64,000 nt of DNA from an uncultured Methanospirillum sp. (GCF_963668475.1 NZ_OY764544.1:1-64000), one strand, 5' to 3'; counted from the stretch's first letter, positions 17,423 to 25,483 are shown. Notes: generated by a model from the letters alone, not told the origin. Program-made: numbers and translations.

Positions 17423-17442
17423 TACTATGCATAACCATAGTA
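17423..17442. promoter_or_regulatory. HxlR-type operator, copy 1
   Basis: TACTATGCATAACCATAGTA, a 20-bp near-perfect inverted repeat (TACTATG/CATAGTA arms) ending 10 bases before the HxlR start. A copy differing at two positions lies upstream of the C39-like peptidase gene (20897-20916). HxlR-family repressors bind palindromes of this size near their own promoters. Confidence 0.7.
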
Positions 17443-17452
17443 TAGATTTACC

Positions 17453-17824
17453 ATGAAAGATCCATCCTGTTATTTCTGCCCGGTAGAAGGAACTCTTGAT
17501 GTGATTGGTGGGAAATGGAAACCCCTGATCATCTGGTACTTACGAAAACGAGTGCTCCGGTTTAGTGCAATTCAGCGAGCCGTGCCCGGGATCACCGATG
17601 TGATGCTCACCAAACAGTTACGGGAACTTGAAGCTGACGGGATTGTTAAACGGAAAATGTACAAACAGGTTCCGCCAAAAGTAGAGTATTCTCTCACACC
17701 ACTTGGGAAAACACTCATTCCTCTCCTCGATGCACTCTGTAACTGGGGAATTGAATACATGCACATCCCCATGATCGACGATGAAGAAGTTCCGTTATGC
17801 CGGATAAAAAAGACGGAAGAATAA
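17453..17824 (+). CDS. HxlR-family redox-type transcription regulator
   Basis: A 123-residue winged-helix protein of the HxlR/YodB family: TLDVIGGKWKPLIIWYL, FSAIQRAVPGITDVMLTKQLRELEADGIV and YSLTPLGKTLIPLLDAL. Cys6 and Cys9 lie in the N-terminal segment CYFCPVEGTLD. In YodB/HypR the Cys at this place senses thiol-oxidising agents, so redox or electrophile sensing is inferred. It is divergent from the permease operon and convergent with the metal ATPase. The 20-bp palindrome before it recurs upstream of the peptidase at 20924, so it is probably autoregulated and has at least one further target. Confidence 0.9.
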   Translation: MKDPSCYFCPVEGTLDVIGGKWKPLIIWYLRKRVLRFSAIQRAVPGITDVMLTKQLRELEADGIVKRKMYKQVPPKVEYSLTPLGKTLIPLLDALCNWGIEYMHIPMIDDEEVPLCRIKKTEE

Positions 17825-17831
17825 TTCTTCT

Positions 17832-19751
17832 TCAGGGTTTCGAATCTTCATGACATGAGGGGTGGCTGACCCTTGGTTTTGCCCAGAGGAGAAACGTTGA
17901 ACTCAGCACGACCGAGATACATCCTGCCTCCTGGTAGAGTGTCGCAGTTATCGGTGAAAGAAATGCCTGGACACCGAGGAGAAGCCCGATAGCATTATAC
18001 ACCATCGAGAGCCCGATATTGATCTTGATCCGTTTGATCACTTTCTGACTCATCCAGACAAAATCCACAAACTGCCAGAGATCGTCTTTCATGAGGGTGA
18101 CATCAGCAGTTTCAATCGCCACATCGGTTCCCGAAGCCCCCATGGCAATTCCGACATCTGCTTGTGCAAGGGCTGGGGCATCATTAATCCCATCACCGAT
18201 CATCCCCACCATCTCCCCTTTTGCCTGGAGTTCCTGAACCACTCCTAGTTTCTGTTCAGGAAGAAGATTTGCCTGATACCCGTCAATACCGAGGGATTCG
18301 CTTACTGCCTTTGCTACAGTTTCATTATCCCCGGTGAGCATGACGATCTTTTTCACTCCCATCTTTCGGAGTGCAGATATTGCCTCTGCTGTTCCCGGAC
18401 GAATCTCATCAGCGATGGCGATCAGACCCATAACCACAGTACCACTGCTTACCAGGATGGAGGTCCTTCCCCGATTCATTTCAGTGTCGATGATTTCGCG
18501 AACTTCTTCCCCGAACTGCACCCCGTTCTTCTCAAGGAAATCCTGCTTCCCGATGATCAAATTTTGTTCACCGGTCCGGGCGATGATACCCATTCCTGTC
18601 TCGCTTTTGAACTCGTCAGGATCAGGAATGGTAATTCCCCGTGCATCCGCTTCGGCCAGAATCGCCCGTGCGAGAGGATGTTCTGAGAATTTTTCACCTG
18701 TTGCAGCAAGACGAAGAACTTCCTCCTCCTGAAATTGAGGGAAGGGAATAACTTCGATTACTTTAGGCCTGCCAAGAGTGAATGTCCCGGTTTTGTCAAC
18801 CAGAAGGGTATCGAGTTTTCCGGTCAGTTCGAGGAAATTTCCTCCCTTGATCAGAATGCCTCGTTTTGCCATATTGGATATCCCGGCGGTAACGGCTGTC
18901 GGAGTGGCAATCGCAAATGCACAGGGACAGGCAACCAGCAGGATAGAGACAAAGACCAGGATTTTCCCAGACAAAAGATACCCGATTATTGCAATGACAA
19001 TGACCGTCGGGAGGAACCAGGTGGTGAACCGGTCTGCGATCCCCTGGATTGGTGCCCGTGAGCCCTGAGCTCCTTCTACAAGATGAACGATCCGGGCGAG
19101 GGTGGTATCCTCTCCGACCCGGGTTGTCCGGACCTCAAGATGTCCGGTCTCGTTCATGGTTGCGCTGAAAACTTCGCTTCCGATATTCTTCTCAACCGGG
19201 ATGGATTCACCAGTAATTGGAGCCTGGTTCACACTACTCGAACCAGAGACGACGATGCCATCAACAGGAATCCGTTCTCCCGGGCGGATTATGACAATGT
19301 CATTGATCTGAACATCCGCAGCGAGGAGAGTAATTTCCTCTTCCCCCCTTCGAACATGTGCCAACTTTGGTGCAAAGTTCAGAAGACTCCGGATATTTTT
19401 CTTTGTTTTATCAAGCGTATAGGACTCAAATGCACCAACCACGGCCATAATGAAAACGATCAGTGCTGCAGAGAGGAACTGGCCGACTGCCATCGTGGCG
19501 ATGAGGGCTACAGTCACGAAGACATTAACCGTGATCTTTCGGTGGTACATATCGCGGAATCCGGAGAGAAACCGCGTGTAGCCACCGAAAAGTGTTGCCA
19601 CAAGAGCGATTCCACCGCTTATATAATCCGGTAAAATCCGGAAGGAGGAGAGGGCCCAGCTGGTGATAATGAGAATCCCGACGATGCCCGGAACCAGTGC
19701 AAACACTAGAAATTCCCAATATGCCGGTGTATCTGTCTGATTATTATCCAT
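17832..19751 (-). CDS. Heavy-metal-translocating P1B-type ATPase
   Basis: A 639-residue ATPase. The transport motif is CPCAFAIATP, the phosphorylation site DKTGTFTLG, the hinge GDGINDAPALA, and the actuator TGES. HP in SEHPLARAI marks the P1B nucleotide-binding domain. There is no N-terminal heavy-metal-associated domain. The CPC motif is used by Cu(I) and by Zn/Cd/Pb pumps, so the ion is not settled; the C-terminal tail has one Cys. Its start lies about 65 bases after the Cys-rich small protein gene (19817), which may be its metal donor. It shares the metal island with the CDF and two permeases. Confidence 0.95.
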   Translation of the reverse strand: MDNNQTDTPAYWEFLVFALVPGIVGILIITSWALSSFRILPDYISGGIALVATLFGGYTRFLSGFRDMYHRKITVNVFVTVALIATMAVGQFLSAALIVFIMAVVGAFESYTLDKTKKNIRSLLNFAPKLAHVRRGEEEITLLAADVQINDIVIIRPGERIPVDGIVVSGSSSVNQAPITGESIPVEKNIGSEVFSATMNETGHLEVRTTRVGEDTTLARIVHLVEGAQGSRAPIQGIADRFTTWFLPTVIVIAIIGYLLSGKILVFVSILLVACPCAFAIATPTAVTAGISNMAKRGILIKGGNFLELTGKLDTLLVDKTGTFTLGRPKVIEVIPFPQFQEEEVLRLAATGEKFSEHPLARAILAEADARGITIPDPDEFKSETGMGIIARTGEQNLIIGKQDFLEKNGVQFGEEVREIIDTEMNRGRTSILVSSGTVVMGLIAIADEIRPGTAEAISALRKMGVKKIVMLTGDNETVAKAVSESLGIDGYQANLLPEQKLGVVQELQAKGEMVGMIGDGINDAPALAQADVGIAMGASGTDVAIETADVTLMKDDLWQFVDFVWMSQKVIKRIKINIGLSMVYNAIGLLLGVQAFLSPITATLYQEAGCISVVLSSTFLLWAKPRVSHPSCHEDSKP

Positions 19752-19816
19752 AGGTTATTCTCTGATAAAAAAAGCACTCCTGATTGTTCAGGGTAAACAA
19801 CTAGGGGGATACGATC

Positions 19817-19975
19817 TTACTGTTTGGACTGGGTATTTGCAGTCTTCTTGGAATCTTCCGATTCTGCTTGAGGGGTGCAGCCACAGGTTTCTCCATTGCC
19901 ACAGCATCCGCTGGTCTTCGTGAATGATTCCTTAATCGCTGCAAAAAATCCTTTTTTCTTTTTTTCTTCTGCCAT
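19817..19975 (-). CDS. 52-residue Cys-rich protein, possible metallochaperone
   Basis: A short gene with a strong ribosome binding site (GAGGTGA) 7 bases before the ATG. The protein has a Lys-rich start (MAEEKKKKGFFAAIKESF), then TSGCCGNGETCGC with four Cys, then a polar tail. There is no membrane segment. The CC-x4-C-x-C cluster suggests binding of a soft metal. It lies directly upstream of the metal ATPase on the same strand and shares the 14-bp upstream motif with the CDF exporter gene. A decayed duplicate lies next to it (20086-20236). Family unknown to me. Confidence 0.75.
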   Translation of the reverse strand: MAEEKKKKGFFAAIKESFTKTSGCCGNGETCGCTPQAESEDSKKTANTQSKQ

Positions 19976-20016
19976 GATAATTCACCTCAACATATCTTGA
20001 AATGTTTGTTTGATGA

Positions 20017-20030
20017 CGTATAGGTTATCC
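20017..20030 (+). promoter_or_regulatory. Shared operator-like motif upstream of Cys-rich gene
   Basis: CGTATAGGTTATCC on the plus strand, identical to the complement of 2081-2094 upstream of the CDF exporter. It lies 42-55 bases upstream of the Cys-rich protein start and just downstream of a TATA-like TTAAATATTT, where a repressor or activator could act. Confidence 0.55.
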
Positions 20031-20085
20031 AAATATTTAAGGATGTGTAATAAAAACAATAATTATTTTCTCTAAAGGGTATTGT

Positions 20086-20236
20086 TTAGGCTGGGGTTTA
20101 GAAGACTTCTCAGAATCCTTTGAATCTGCCGAAGGTTTGCAGTCACAAGTCTCTCCATTGCCACATCACCCACCGGTCTTGGTCATCGATTCCATAAGAG
20201 TTGCAAAGAATCCATTTTTCTTCTTTCTTCGGCCAT
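20086..20236 (-). pseudogene. Decayed duplicate of the Cys-rich protein gene
   Basis: An ATG at 20236 starts MAEE, but the frame stops at the 18th codon. After a one-base shift near codons 5-7 the sequence reads NGFFATLMESMTKTGG, a TGA in place of the first Cys codon, then CGNGETCDC and a polar tail ending QPKQ, closely matching the intact gene at 19817. A frameshift and a stop together mark a pseudogene. The TGA alone might have suggested selenocysteine, but the separate frameshift argues for decay. Confidence 0.75.
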
Positions 20237-20252
20237 GACGATTACCTGAAAA

Positions 20253-20786
20253 TTACTTGTTTTCTTTCGTGAAGGATGTTATCCAGGAGACGAGTCCGGT
20301 CACCGGATCTTTCTTCGCGTTTGTCTGATACCAGAGCGTCAGAGGTTCGGTGTATGTTTGTATATCTCCGCTTTCCATGATCGCAACATTTCCCATGAAG
20401 ATTATTGGATAATGAATATCTGTCCGGTTAAACCGTTTTTTATACCCTTCATACAAGGCAAAACTCTCCGTATTGTTAAACAGATCGTGATGTTCAACAC
20501 CAATGTCCGTATGGTTGGCAGAGAATGTATCCAGGTACTGAATCGCTGCCTGACAGGAGCCACAGTGGGTATTGTAGAAGAACTGGATGGGGAACGGAGT
20601 TGTTGACACATTGGTTGCATTATTCATGGTCTCGATGAGATGAGCTCCGGCAATTTCAGATCCATCCTGAGAGAATATTGTTGCTGATCCGGGCTGAATC
20701 ATGCACAAACATAGGATGAGTAATCCAAATACAGTCTTTCCCGGAGAGAGATGGGAAGAATTCTGATAATTTTTCGCCACTTTCAT
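20253..20786 (-). CDS. Exported thioredoxin-fold protein, SATIF/CGSC family
   Basis: A 177-residue member of the family also found at 10491 and 11008. A signal peptide (about residues 16-35) ends before SATIFSQDG. The active site is FFYNTHCGSCQAAIQYLDTF, followed by a cis-proline segment (IHYPIIFMGNVAIMESG). The last residues are Lys-rich. It lies on the other strand from its paralogues and about 9 kb away, beside the Cys-rich pseudogene and the metal ATPase, so the family is spread across the metal island. Role inferred: thiol-disulfide exchange or thiol-based metal handling outside the membrane. Confidence 0.8.
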   Translation of the reverse strand: MKVAKNYQNSSHLSPGKTVFGLLILCLCMIQPGSATIFSQDGSEIAGAHLIETMNNATNVSTTPFPIQFFYNTHCGSCQAAIQYLDTFSANHTDIGVEHHDLFNNTESFALYEGYKKRFNRTDIHYPIIFMGNVAIMESGDIQTYTEPLTLWYQTNAKKDPVTGLVSWITSFTKENK

Positions 20787-20896
20787 ATCTTCACTACAAT
20801 TTTATAATTTTTGAAATAAATAACATACTCGATTGATCGTTGACCTGGTCCTATAAATGAACATATAGTATCTGACGGGATTATTCAAAGAGATCA

Positions 20897-20916
20897 TACT
20901 ATGCGTAACGATAGTA
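20897..20916. promoter_or_regulatory. HxlR-type operator, copy 2
   Basis: TACTATGCGTAACGATAGTA, matching copy 1 (17423-17442) at 18 of 20 bases with both arms kept. It lies just 7 bases before the peptidase start, with a TATA-like CTATAAAT near 20851-20858. Confidence 0.7.
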
Positions 20917-20923
20917 ACTATGG

Positions 20924-21616
20924 ATGAGTATGCTAGGAAATAAGGAATATGCACCGAAAACACCGGGGACCAAATTGCCTGTGAATTCTCCCTGTTGTCC
21001 GGCATACGAAGGAGCAGATCCTCCTGACCCGGATGCGATACTTATCAGTTCTGTTCCTGAGGTTATTCAGAGTACACGTTATAGCTGCGGTGCCTCTTCC
21101 CTTCAGGCAGTTCTCAGATTCTGGGGATTCTGTGTGGAGGAGCGTGATCTGATGACCCGGCTTGAGACCAGCCCGGGTCGGGGGACGGATCCGGAAAAAA
21201 TCGTATCGATTGCTTCCTCGTATGGTCTTGATGCATATCTCTTACAGCAGGTAACCACGAAAGATCTGACAGAATCTCTGAAACAGGGAGTTCCGGTCAT
21301 TGTGATTGCCCAGGCATGGAACGGCTATGAAGAGAATGGCATCTGGGTAACGGTAGACCCCGATCGGTGGGACGATGTCTGGAATGATGGTCATTACATG
21401 GTTGTCATCGGGATTGATAGTAGGAATGTGTACTTTGAAGATCCTGCTTTACTTGGGACCAGAGGAGTGATTCCGATTGATGAGTTTCTTTCCCGATGGC
21501 ATTTCCGCATGGGAGGGGAAGGTCCGGATGATCCAGAGACAACCTATATTCATCCGGGGATTTTCATATCAGGAAAGAAACCGGCAATACACTCTGATTA
21601 TACCTGGATTACGTGA
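20924..21616 (+). CDS. C39-like cysteine peptidase domain protein
   Basis: A 230-residue protein. The papain-like C39 signature is complete: Gln and Cys in VIQSTRYSCGASSLQAVLRF (Cys near residue 51), His in WNDGHYMVVIGID and Asp in VYFEDPALLG. There is no signal peptide or transporter domain, so it is a stand-alone C39-like peptidase or peptidase-derived enzyme. It is preceded by operator copy 2 of the HxlR palindrome, implying redox- or electrophile-linked control. The N-terminus has a CC pair (NSPCCPAYEG). Its substrate is unknown; processing of an exported or small peptide of the island is speculative. Confidence 0.78.
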   Translation: MSMLGNKEYAPKTPGTKLPVNSPCCPAYEGADPPDPDAILISSVPEVIQSTRYSCGASSLQAVLRFWGFCVEERDLMTRLETSPGRGTDPEKIVSIASSYGLDAYLLQQVTTKDLTESLKQGVPVIVIAQAWNGYEENGIWVTVDPDRWDDVWNDGHYMVVIGIDSRNVYFEDPALLGTRGVIPIDEFLSRWHFRMGGEGPDDPETTYIHPGIFISGKKPAIHSDYTWIT

Positions 21617-21639
21617 AAAAATCACGAGGTGAGTTTTCT

Positions 21640-21660
21640 ATACATTCCGGTGAAGGACGC
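21640..21660 (+). repeat. Short repeat ATACATTCCGGTGARGGAYGC, copy 1
   Basis: A 21-base sequence about 24 bases after the peptidase stop. A copy with two differences lies at 23100-23120, after the argD stop. Both lie downstream of genes on this strand. Partial likeness to the CCGGTGAAAAGGAC part of the 3' hairpin element may be chance. Confidence 0.45.
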
Positions 21661-21810
21661 GGTACATTCCCCGGATAGTCACTTCATGGGGAACCTGTCT
21701 GATCCCATTATAGAACGAAATTTTATTTTTCTCCTAATTATTTATCGGATTGTGCGTAAAATAATACAAGATTATCGCGGCAATTAGATTATTTCAAAAG
21801 AGGCAACTCA

Positions 21811-23013
21811 ATGAATAAAACGATGAACACGTTTTTCATAGAAGATTCGTATTATATTCCTTTCGCAGACAAAACGCACCTGTCAATTGAGAAAGGCGAT
21901 GGTGTGTATGTCTGGGATGAAAACGGCAAACAGTATCTTGATTTTACTTCGGGATGGGGTGTTACCTGCATTGGTCATGCCAGTCCTATAATCACTGAAG
22001 CACTCTACACTCAAAGCAAAAAGATCATACAAAATCCGAATTCAGGAGCAACATATTCACCTGCACGTTCCCGATTGATCCAACTCTTCCATGAGATTCT
22101 TCCTGAGCATCTTACCCGGATATTTTTTGCCAATAGTGGAGCAGAAGCAAATGATGCAGCAATCAAGATAGCCCGGAAGGTTACGGGAAAGAAAAATATT
22201 ATATCAACTGAAATGAGTTTTCACGGACGGACAATTAGTACCGTTTCTGCAACCGGACAGGATGTTCACCGGAATAAATTCAATCCGCTTATGCCAGGGT
22301 ATTTCTTTGTACCGTTTAATGATATTGCTGCGGTTAAGGAGATCATCGACCAGGATGTGGCTGCGGTCATCGTGGAGCCAATTCAGGGTGAAGGTGGCGT
22401 AAATATCCCTTCAGAATCATACCTTCTGGAACTATCGGAAGTATGCCGGAAACATGGCGTTCTTTTTATCGCTGATGAGATACAGACCGGGTTTTTCCGG
22501 ACTGGTCCGCTTTTTTATTCCACTAGCAAGGGAGCTAAGCCTGATATTATCACGATGGCAAAAGGAATAGCTGGAGGATTTCCCTTTTCTGCATTTGCGG
22601 TCACCGATGAAGTCGTCAAAGGTATCCAGAAAGGGGATCATGGAGGAACGTATAACGGAAACCCTCTTGGCTGTGCAGTTTCTGAAGCGGTTATCAGATT
22701 TCTGGTTGATTCGGATATCGAATCTCACGTCAATGATCTGGGAATTGAAACCATCAAGCGTTTGAATGAGTGGAAAGAGAAGTACCCAAAAACGATTTCT
22801 GGAGTGAGAGGTCAGGGTCTGTTGATTGCTCTTGAACTGACCAACGACTCAAAATCTGCCGAAATTGTAAACCGATGTCTGGATAATGGTTTAATCTTAA
22901 ATCTAAAACATGGTCATATTATCAGGATTTTTCCTGCTCTCACGATTACCAAATCGGAGATGCAATCAGGGCTTGATATTCTTGAAAAAGAAATTGTTAC
23001 CTGTTACTCCTAA
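21811..23013 (+). CDS. argD: Acetylornithine/class III aminotransferase
   Basis: A 400-residue PLP enzyme of the class III (ornithine/acetylornithine) type. Seen are DFTSGWGVTCIGH, NSGAEANDAAIKIARK, SFHGRTISTVSATGQ, the cofactor-binding motif FIADEIQTGFFRTG and the catalytic Lys in ITMAKGIAGG. In arginine synthesis this enzyme makes N-acetylornithine from N-acetylglutamate semialdehyde with glutamate as amino donor. Class III aminotransferases of this length can also act on succinyl-diaminopimelate. It has no biosynthetic neighbours here, so ArgD is the most likely but not certain assignment. AGAGG lies before the ATG. Confidence 0.85.
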   Translation: MNKTMNTFFIEDSYYIPFADKTHLSIEKGDGVYVWDENGKQYLDFTSGWGVTCIGHASPIITEALYTQSKKIIQNPNSGATYSPARSRLIQLFHEILPEHLTRIFFANSGAEANDAAIKIARKVTGKKNIISTEMSFHGRTISTVSATGQDVHRNKFNPLMPGYFFVPFNDIAAVKEIIDQDVAAVIVEPIQGEGGVNIPSESYLLELSEVCRKHGVLFIADEIQTGFFRTGPLFYSTSKGAKPDIITMAKGIAGGFPFSAFAVTDEVVKGIQKGDHGGTYNGNPLGCAVSEAVIRFLVDSDIESHVNDLGIETIKRLNEWKEKYPKTISGVRGQGLLIALELTNDSKSAEIVNRCLDNGLILNLKHGHIIRIFPALTITKSEMQSGLDILEKEIVTCYS

Positions 23014-23099
23014 TACCCTTTTTTCCATACTTCGAATGGTTCCCGCAGCCTCACCTGATATCTGTTTAAAGCGACTTTAAAATCAGGACCTAAGTTTGC

Positions 23100-23120
23100 A
23101 TACATTCCGGTGAGGGATGC
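23100..23120 (+). repeat. Short repeat ATACATTCCGGTGARGGAYGC, copy 2
   Basis: Matches 21640-21660 at 19 of 21 bases, about 87 bases after the argD stop. Bases after it also show loose likeness to the first copy (a GAACGAAAT/CAACGAAAT stretch). Confidence 0.45.
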
Positions 23121-23318
23121 AAAGCACATCCGCTTAACGATCTCTTCAACGAAATATAATCTGGGACAAAGGGCTCTGGCCACTTTTTAAAAAAAAAATA
23201 TTCAGAGTATTTGCCCACAATTTACGATGACGGAGAGCACTAGCGTGGTGATGAATACATATCTAAATTTCCTAATGATAGGATTATTATTTGTTTTTGC
23301 ATACAATCACTATAGAAC

Positions 23319-24614
23319 ATGGATCCCCTCATCGCATTCGTCATCACTCTCGCTCTTATCACCATCGTCAGTATCTGGTACCGGATCTCTCCGTTCTTCA
23401 CCCTGATCGGTGGAGCGGTCTTATTCGGTCTACTGGCAGGAATGTCGCCTGATGCGACGATGCAGGGGATCATCGCCGGAATTGGGAAAGTATTCTCTGC
23501 ATTTGGAATAATTATCCTCTGTGGGGCAGTTATCGCAAAACTTCTGCAGGAACAACATCATATCGAGGAGATCGTTGCAGATATTCGCAGATATGTAAAG
23601 AATCCACCAGTGATAGCAGGCTTGTCCGGATATCTCTTATCGGTCCCGATCACCTGTTGCATCACCGCATATATCATGTTGAATCCAATCCTTGACCAGC
23701 TTGAAAAAGACACCCGGAGGCGAAACGTCCTCTTGTATCTCGCTGCAATCGGGGGAATCATATCCTATGCCCTCGTGTACCCGACTCCGGTTGTCATTCC
23801 GCTTTATGCCGCGTTCTCCGGAGGAATGAGTCCGATCCTCTTTGATGCTGTCTCCATTCCACTCTCACTTCTTATCCTGGCAGGAATCTTTCTGTATTTC
23901 AGGTTTGCATATCCGGATCTTATTCTTCAATCAGGAACCGGATCTCCTCCAGATATCTCCCATTCTGATCACTCTGATATGAAGAATGGGTTCCACTGGA
24001 GAGCCTGGGCACCGTTCATTGCGATCCTGGTTGCCATTCCTATTGCCCTCCTACTCCTGAATCTCTCTCAGGGGAGTATGATCAACTTCATTATGCTGGT
24101 CGGGGCTATTACCGCCATCGGTCTCGCTCCTACATCGGTTCGTGCCCATGGATTATCACAAGGAGCAAAGCATGCCGGTCTTATTATATTTGATATCTGT
24201 GGTGCTGGAGCCCTCGGTTTTGTAATCGTAAAAAGCGGGTTCGCACATGTTGCTCTGCAACAACTGACTCATTTAATTCCGATCATCCTCGTCCCGTTTG
24301 TTCTTGCTGCATTGATCGAGACCGCTCAGGGATCACGGGTCGTTACAGCCGTAATTACTGCTGAGGTTCTGGCTGGTTCTGAAGTCATCACCTTGATCCA
24401 TCCGATTCCTCTCATCCTTCTGATCAGTGCAGGGTCATGTATTGTCTCTTATGTAACAGATCCGTTCTTCTGGCTTGTTCAGCGGACTACCGGGGATGAA
24501 ATCAAAACCGTGGTAAAAGAATACACTCTTCCGATAGCATTCGCGGGAATCGGAATATTCATTGTTGCTGTTATGATGGAATATCTGTTCTTTGGTACCA
24601 TATCAGCGTCGTGA
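23319..24614 (+). CDS. GntP-family permease (gluconate/organic acid:H+ symporter type)
   Basis: A 431-residue membrane protein with about twelve helices. The start (PLIAFVITLALITIVSIWYRI, GGAVLFGLLAGM) and the repeated GGIISYALVYPTPVVIPLY and GSRVVTAVITAEVL stretches fit the GntP/ion-transporter superfamily. Members take up gluconate and related hydroxy acids with protons; archaeal members are not characterised enough to give a substrate. There are no sugar-acid enzymes nearby. A possible island boundary follows. Confidence 0.82.
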   Translation: MDPLIAFVITLALITIVSIWYRISPFFTLIGGAVLFGLLAGMSPDATMQGIIAGIGKVFSAFGIIILCGAVIAKLLQEQHHIEEIVADIRRYVKNPPVIAGLSGYLLSVPITCCITAYIMLNPILDQLEKDTRRRNVLLYLAAIGGIISYALVYPTPVVIPLYAAFSGGMSPILFDAVSIPLSLLILAGIFLYFRFAYPDLILQSGTGSPPDISHSDHSDMKNGFHWRAWAPFIAILVAIPIALLLLNLSQGSMINFIMLVGAITAIGLAPTSVRAHGLSQGAKHAGLIIFDICGAGALGFVIVKSGFAHVALQQLTHLIPIILVPFVLAALIETAQGSRVVTAVITAEVLAGSEVITLIHPIPLILLISAGSCIVSYVTDPFFWLVQRTTGDEIKTVVKEYTLPIAFAGIGIFIVAVMMEYLFFGTISAS

Positions 24615-24958
24615 TAATAGAGGGGAGATTATGATGTGTAATTGCAACGACCTCGAGAAAGAGGTATTGAATAGACAACAACCTCACTGGGAGGAGACGA
24701 ATTCTCCTCCGGCCGGCTGCGCCCAGGTTTGCCAGCCTTCGGACGAGTATTCACCCGCCCACCCACCTGAAGACAAAACATCTCTCAGGTACCGGTACAC
24801 GATACATGGAGGGGAGGGAAGGGCCCTGCCCCGGTCCCCTATCCTTTCTTTTCCCGAGATACAAGGGAGAAAAGAAGATCAACCTCCGACAAAGAGCAGG
24901 TGTTTTATATCAGCCTGTCCAGGTTTTTCTGCCGCAGGAGAGACCCTTAAGGGGGTGG
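24615..24958. other. GC-rich region without supported gene
   Basis: An ATG at 24631 with GGGGAG before it opens a frame through 25014 (MMCNCNDLEKE...), but its composition is irregular, with many Pro and Arg. It also overlaps the better-supported HTH gene on the other strand. A short real peptide cannot be excluded. The composition differs from the permease gene to the left, fitting an island edge. Confidence 0.4.
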
Positions 24959-25132
24959 TCACTCTCCTGTGGTCTCATTTTCTACAGCAAACCGCTCAAG
25001 TTCTTTATCGCTGATCCGGTACTCTATCCCGATTTTTACTGCCTTCATTTTTCCGGTCGTGATCAGCTTCCTAACCGTCTTCGGGGAGATTGCAAAGATC
25101 TCCGCGACCTGCTCGGTCGTGTAGTATTGCAT
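24959..25132 (-). CDS. Excisionase-family helix-turn-helix protein
   Basis: A 57-residue protein: MQYYTTEQVAEIFAISPKTV, then RKLITTGKMKAVKIGIEYRI and SDKELERFAVEN. This is the compact MerR-like/excisionase DNA-binding fold, with a helix-turn-helix, a wing (KAVKIG..YRIS) and a C-terminal helix. Such proteins direct integrase excision in phages and integrative elements, but stand-alone ones also regulate toxin-antitoxin or defence genes. No integrase is seen in the window. It marks the left part of the accessory island. No clear ribosome binding site. Confidence 0.75.
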   Translation of the reverse strand: MQYYTTEQVAEIFAISPKTVRKLITTGKMKAVKIGIEYRISDKELERFAVENETTGE

Positions 25133-25432
25133 GAATATATGTAGGGTCTTTGAAGGTATCAGGATATCTTTGAGGGATGAGATGGACCGCCACGGAAGCC
25201 GAACGGTTGACCCTGCAGACGGGGAAGCGACGCCAGGAGCGACCGGATGCAGGAGTCAACTATTCGGCGTGCTGGGTATCGGTGAGAAAGTTTGTCTTAA
25301 GATACCCGATACCCCATCGAATGCGTTCGTGAGCGTATGTCCAATTCAGGTTTACGACCGCGAACGTATATTGAACGTAACGCGGCCCTAAAAACCGGGT
25401 GGACCTTATCGAAGGATCTTTTTTTCAGTAAA
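25133..25432. other. Noncoding region with inverted repeats
   Basis: No convincing gene. GGTATCG and CGATACC face each other around 25276-25313, and GAACGTA/TTGAACGTAACG half sites occur near 25360-25382. These could be regulator or replication sites of a mobile element. Their function is not known. Confidence 0.4.
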
Positions 25433-25469
25433 CTTTACAAACTTGCAAGATAATTATTAATTTGTAAAG
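25433..25469. promoter_or_regulatory. Operator flanking the promoter of the XRE gene
   Basis: CTTTACAAA (25433-25441) and TTTGTAAAG (25461-25469) form a perfect 9-bp inverted repeat separated by 19 bases that hold an AT-rich TATA-like TAATTATTAA. Binding of the XRE protein here would block its own promoter, as in antitoxin-type loci. Confidence 0.65.
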
Positions 25470-25483
25470 TGAAAGGGAACCGT

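Noticed and set aside
18334..19634. Plus-strand frames opposite the metal ATPase
   Set aside because: They are shadows of the conserved ATPase reading frame, which has all catalytic motifs.
20086..20236. In-frame TGA at a Cys position, possible selenocysteine
   Set aside because: The same copy has a separate frameshift near its start and no intact frame, while the neighbour is intact with TGC. Decay explains both; Sec use is also not expected in this group of methanogens.
24631..25014. Plus-strand frame with GGGGAG before its ATG
   Set aside because: Composition is irregular and the frame overlaps the well-formed excisionase-like gene on the other strand. Kept only as a note in the intergenic entry.
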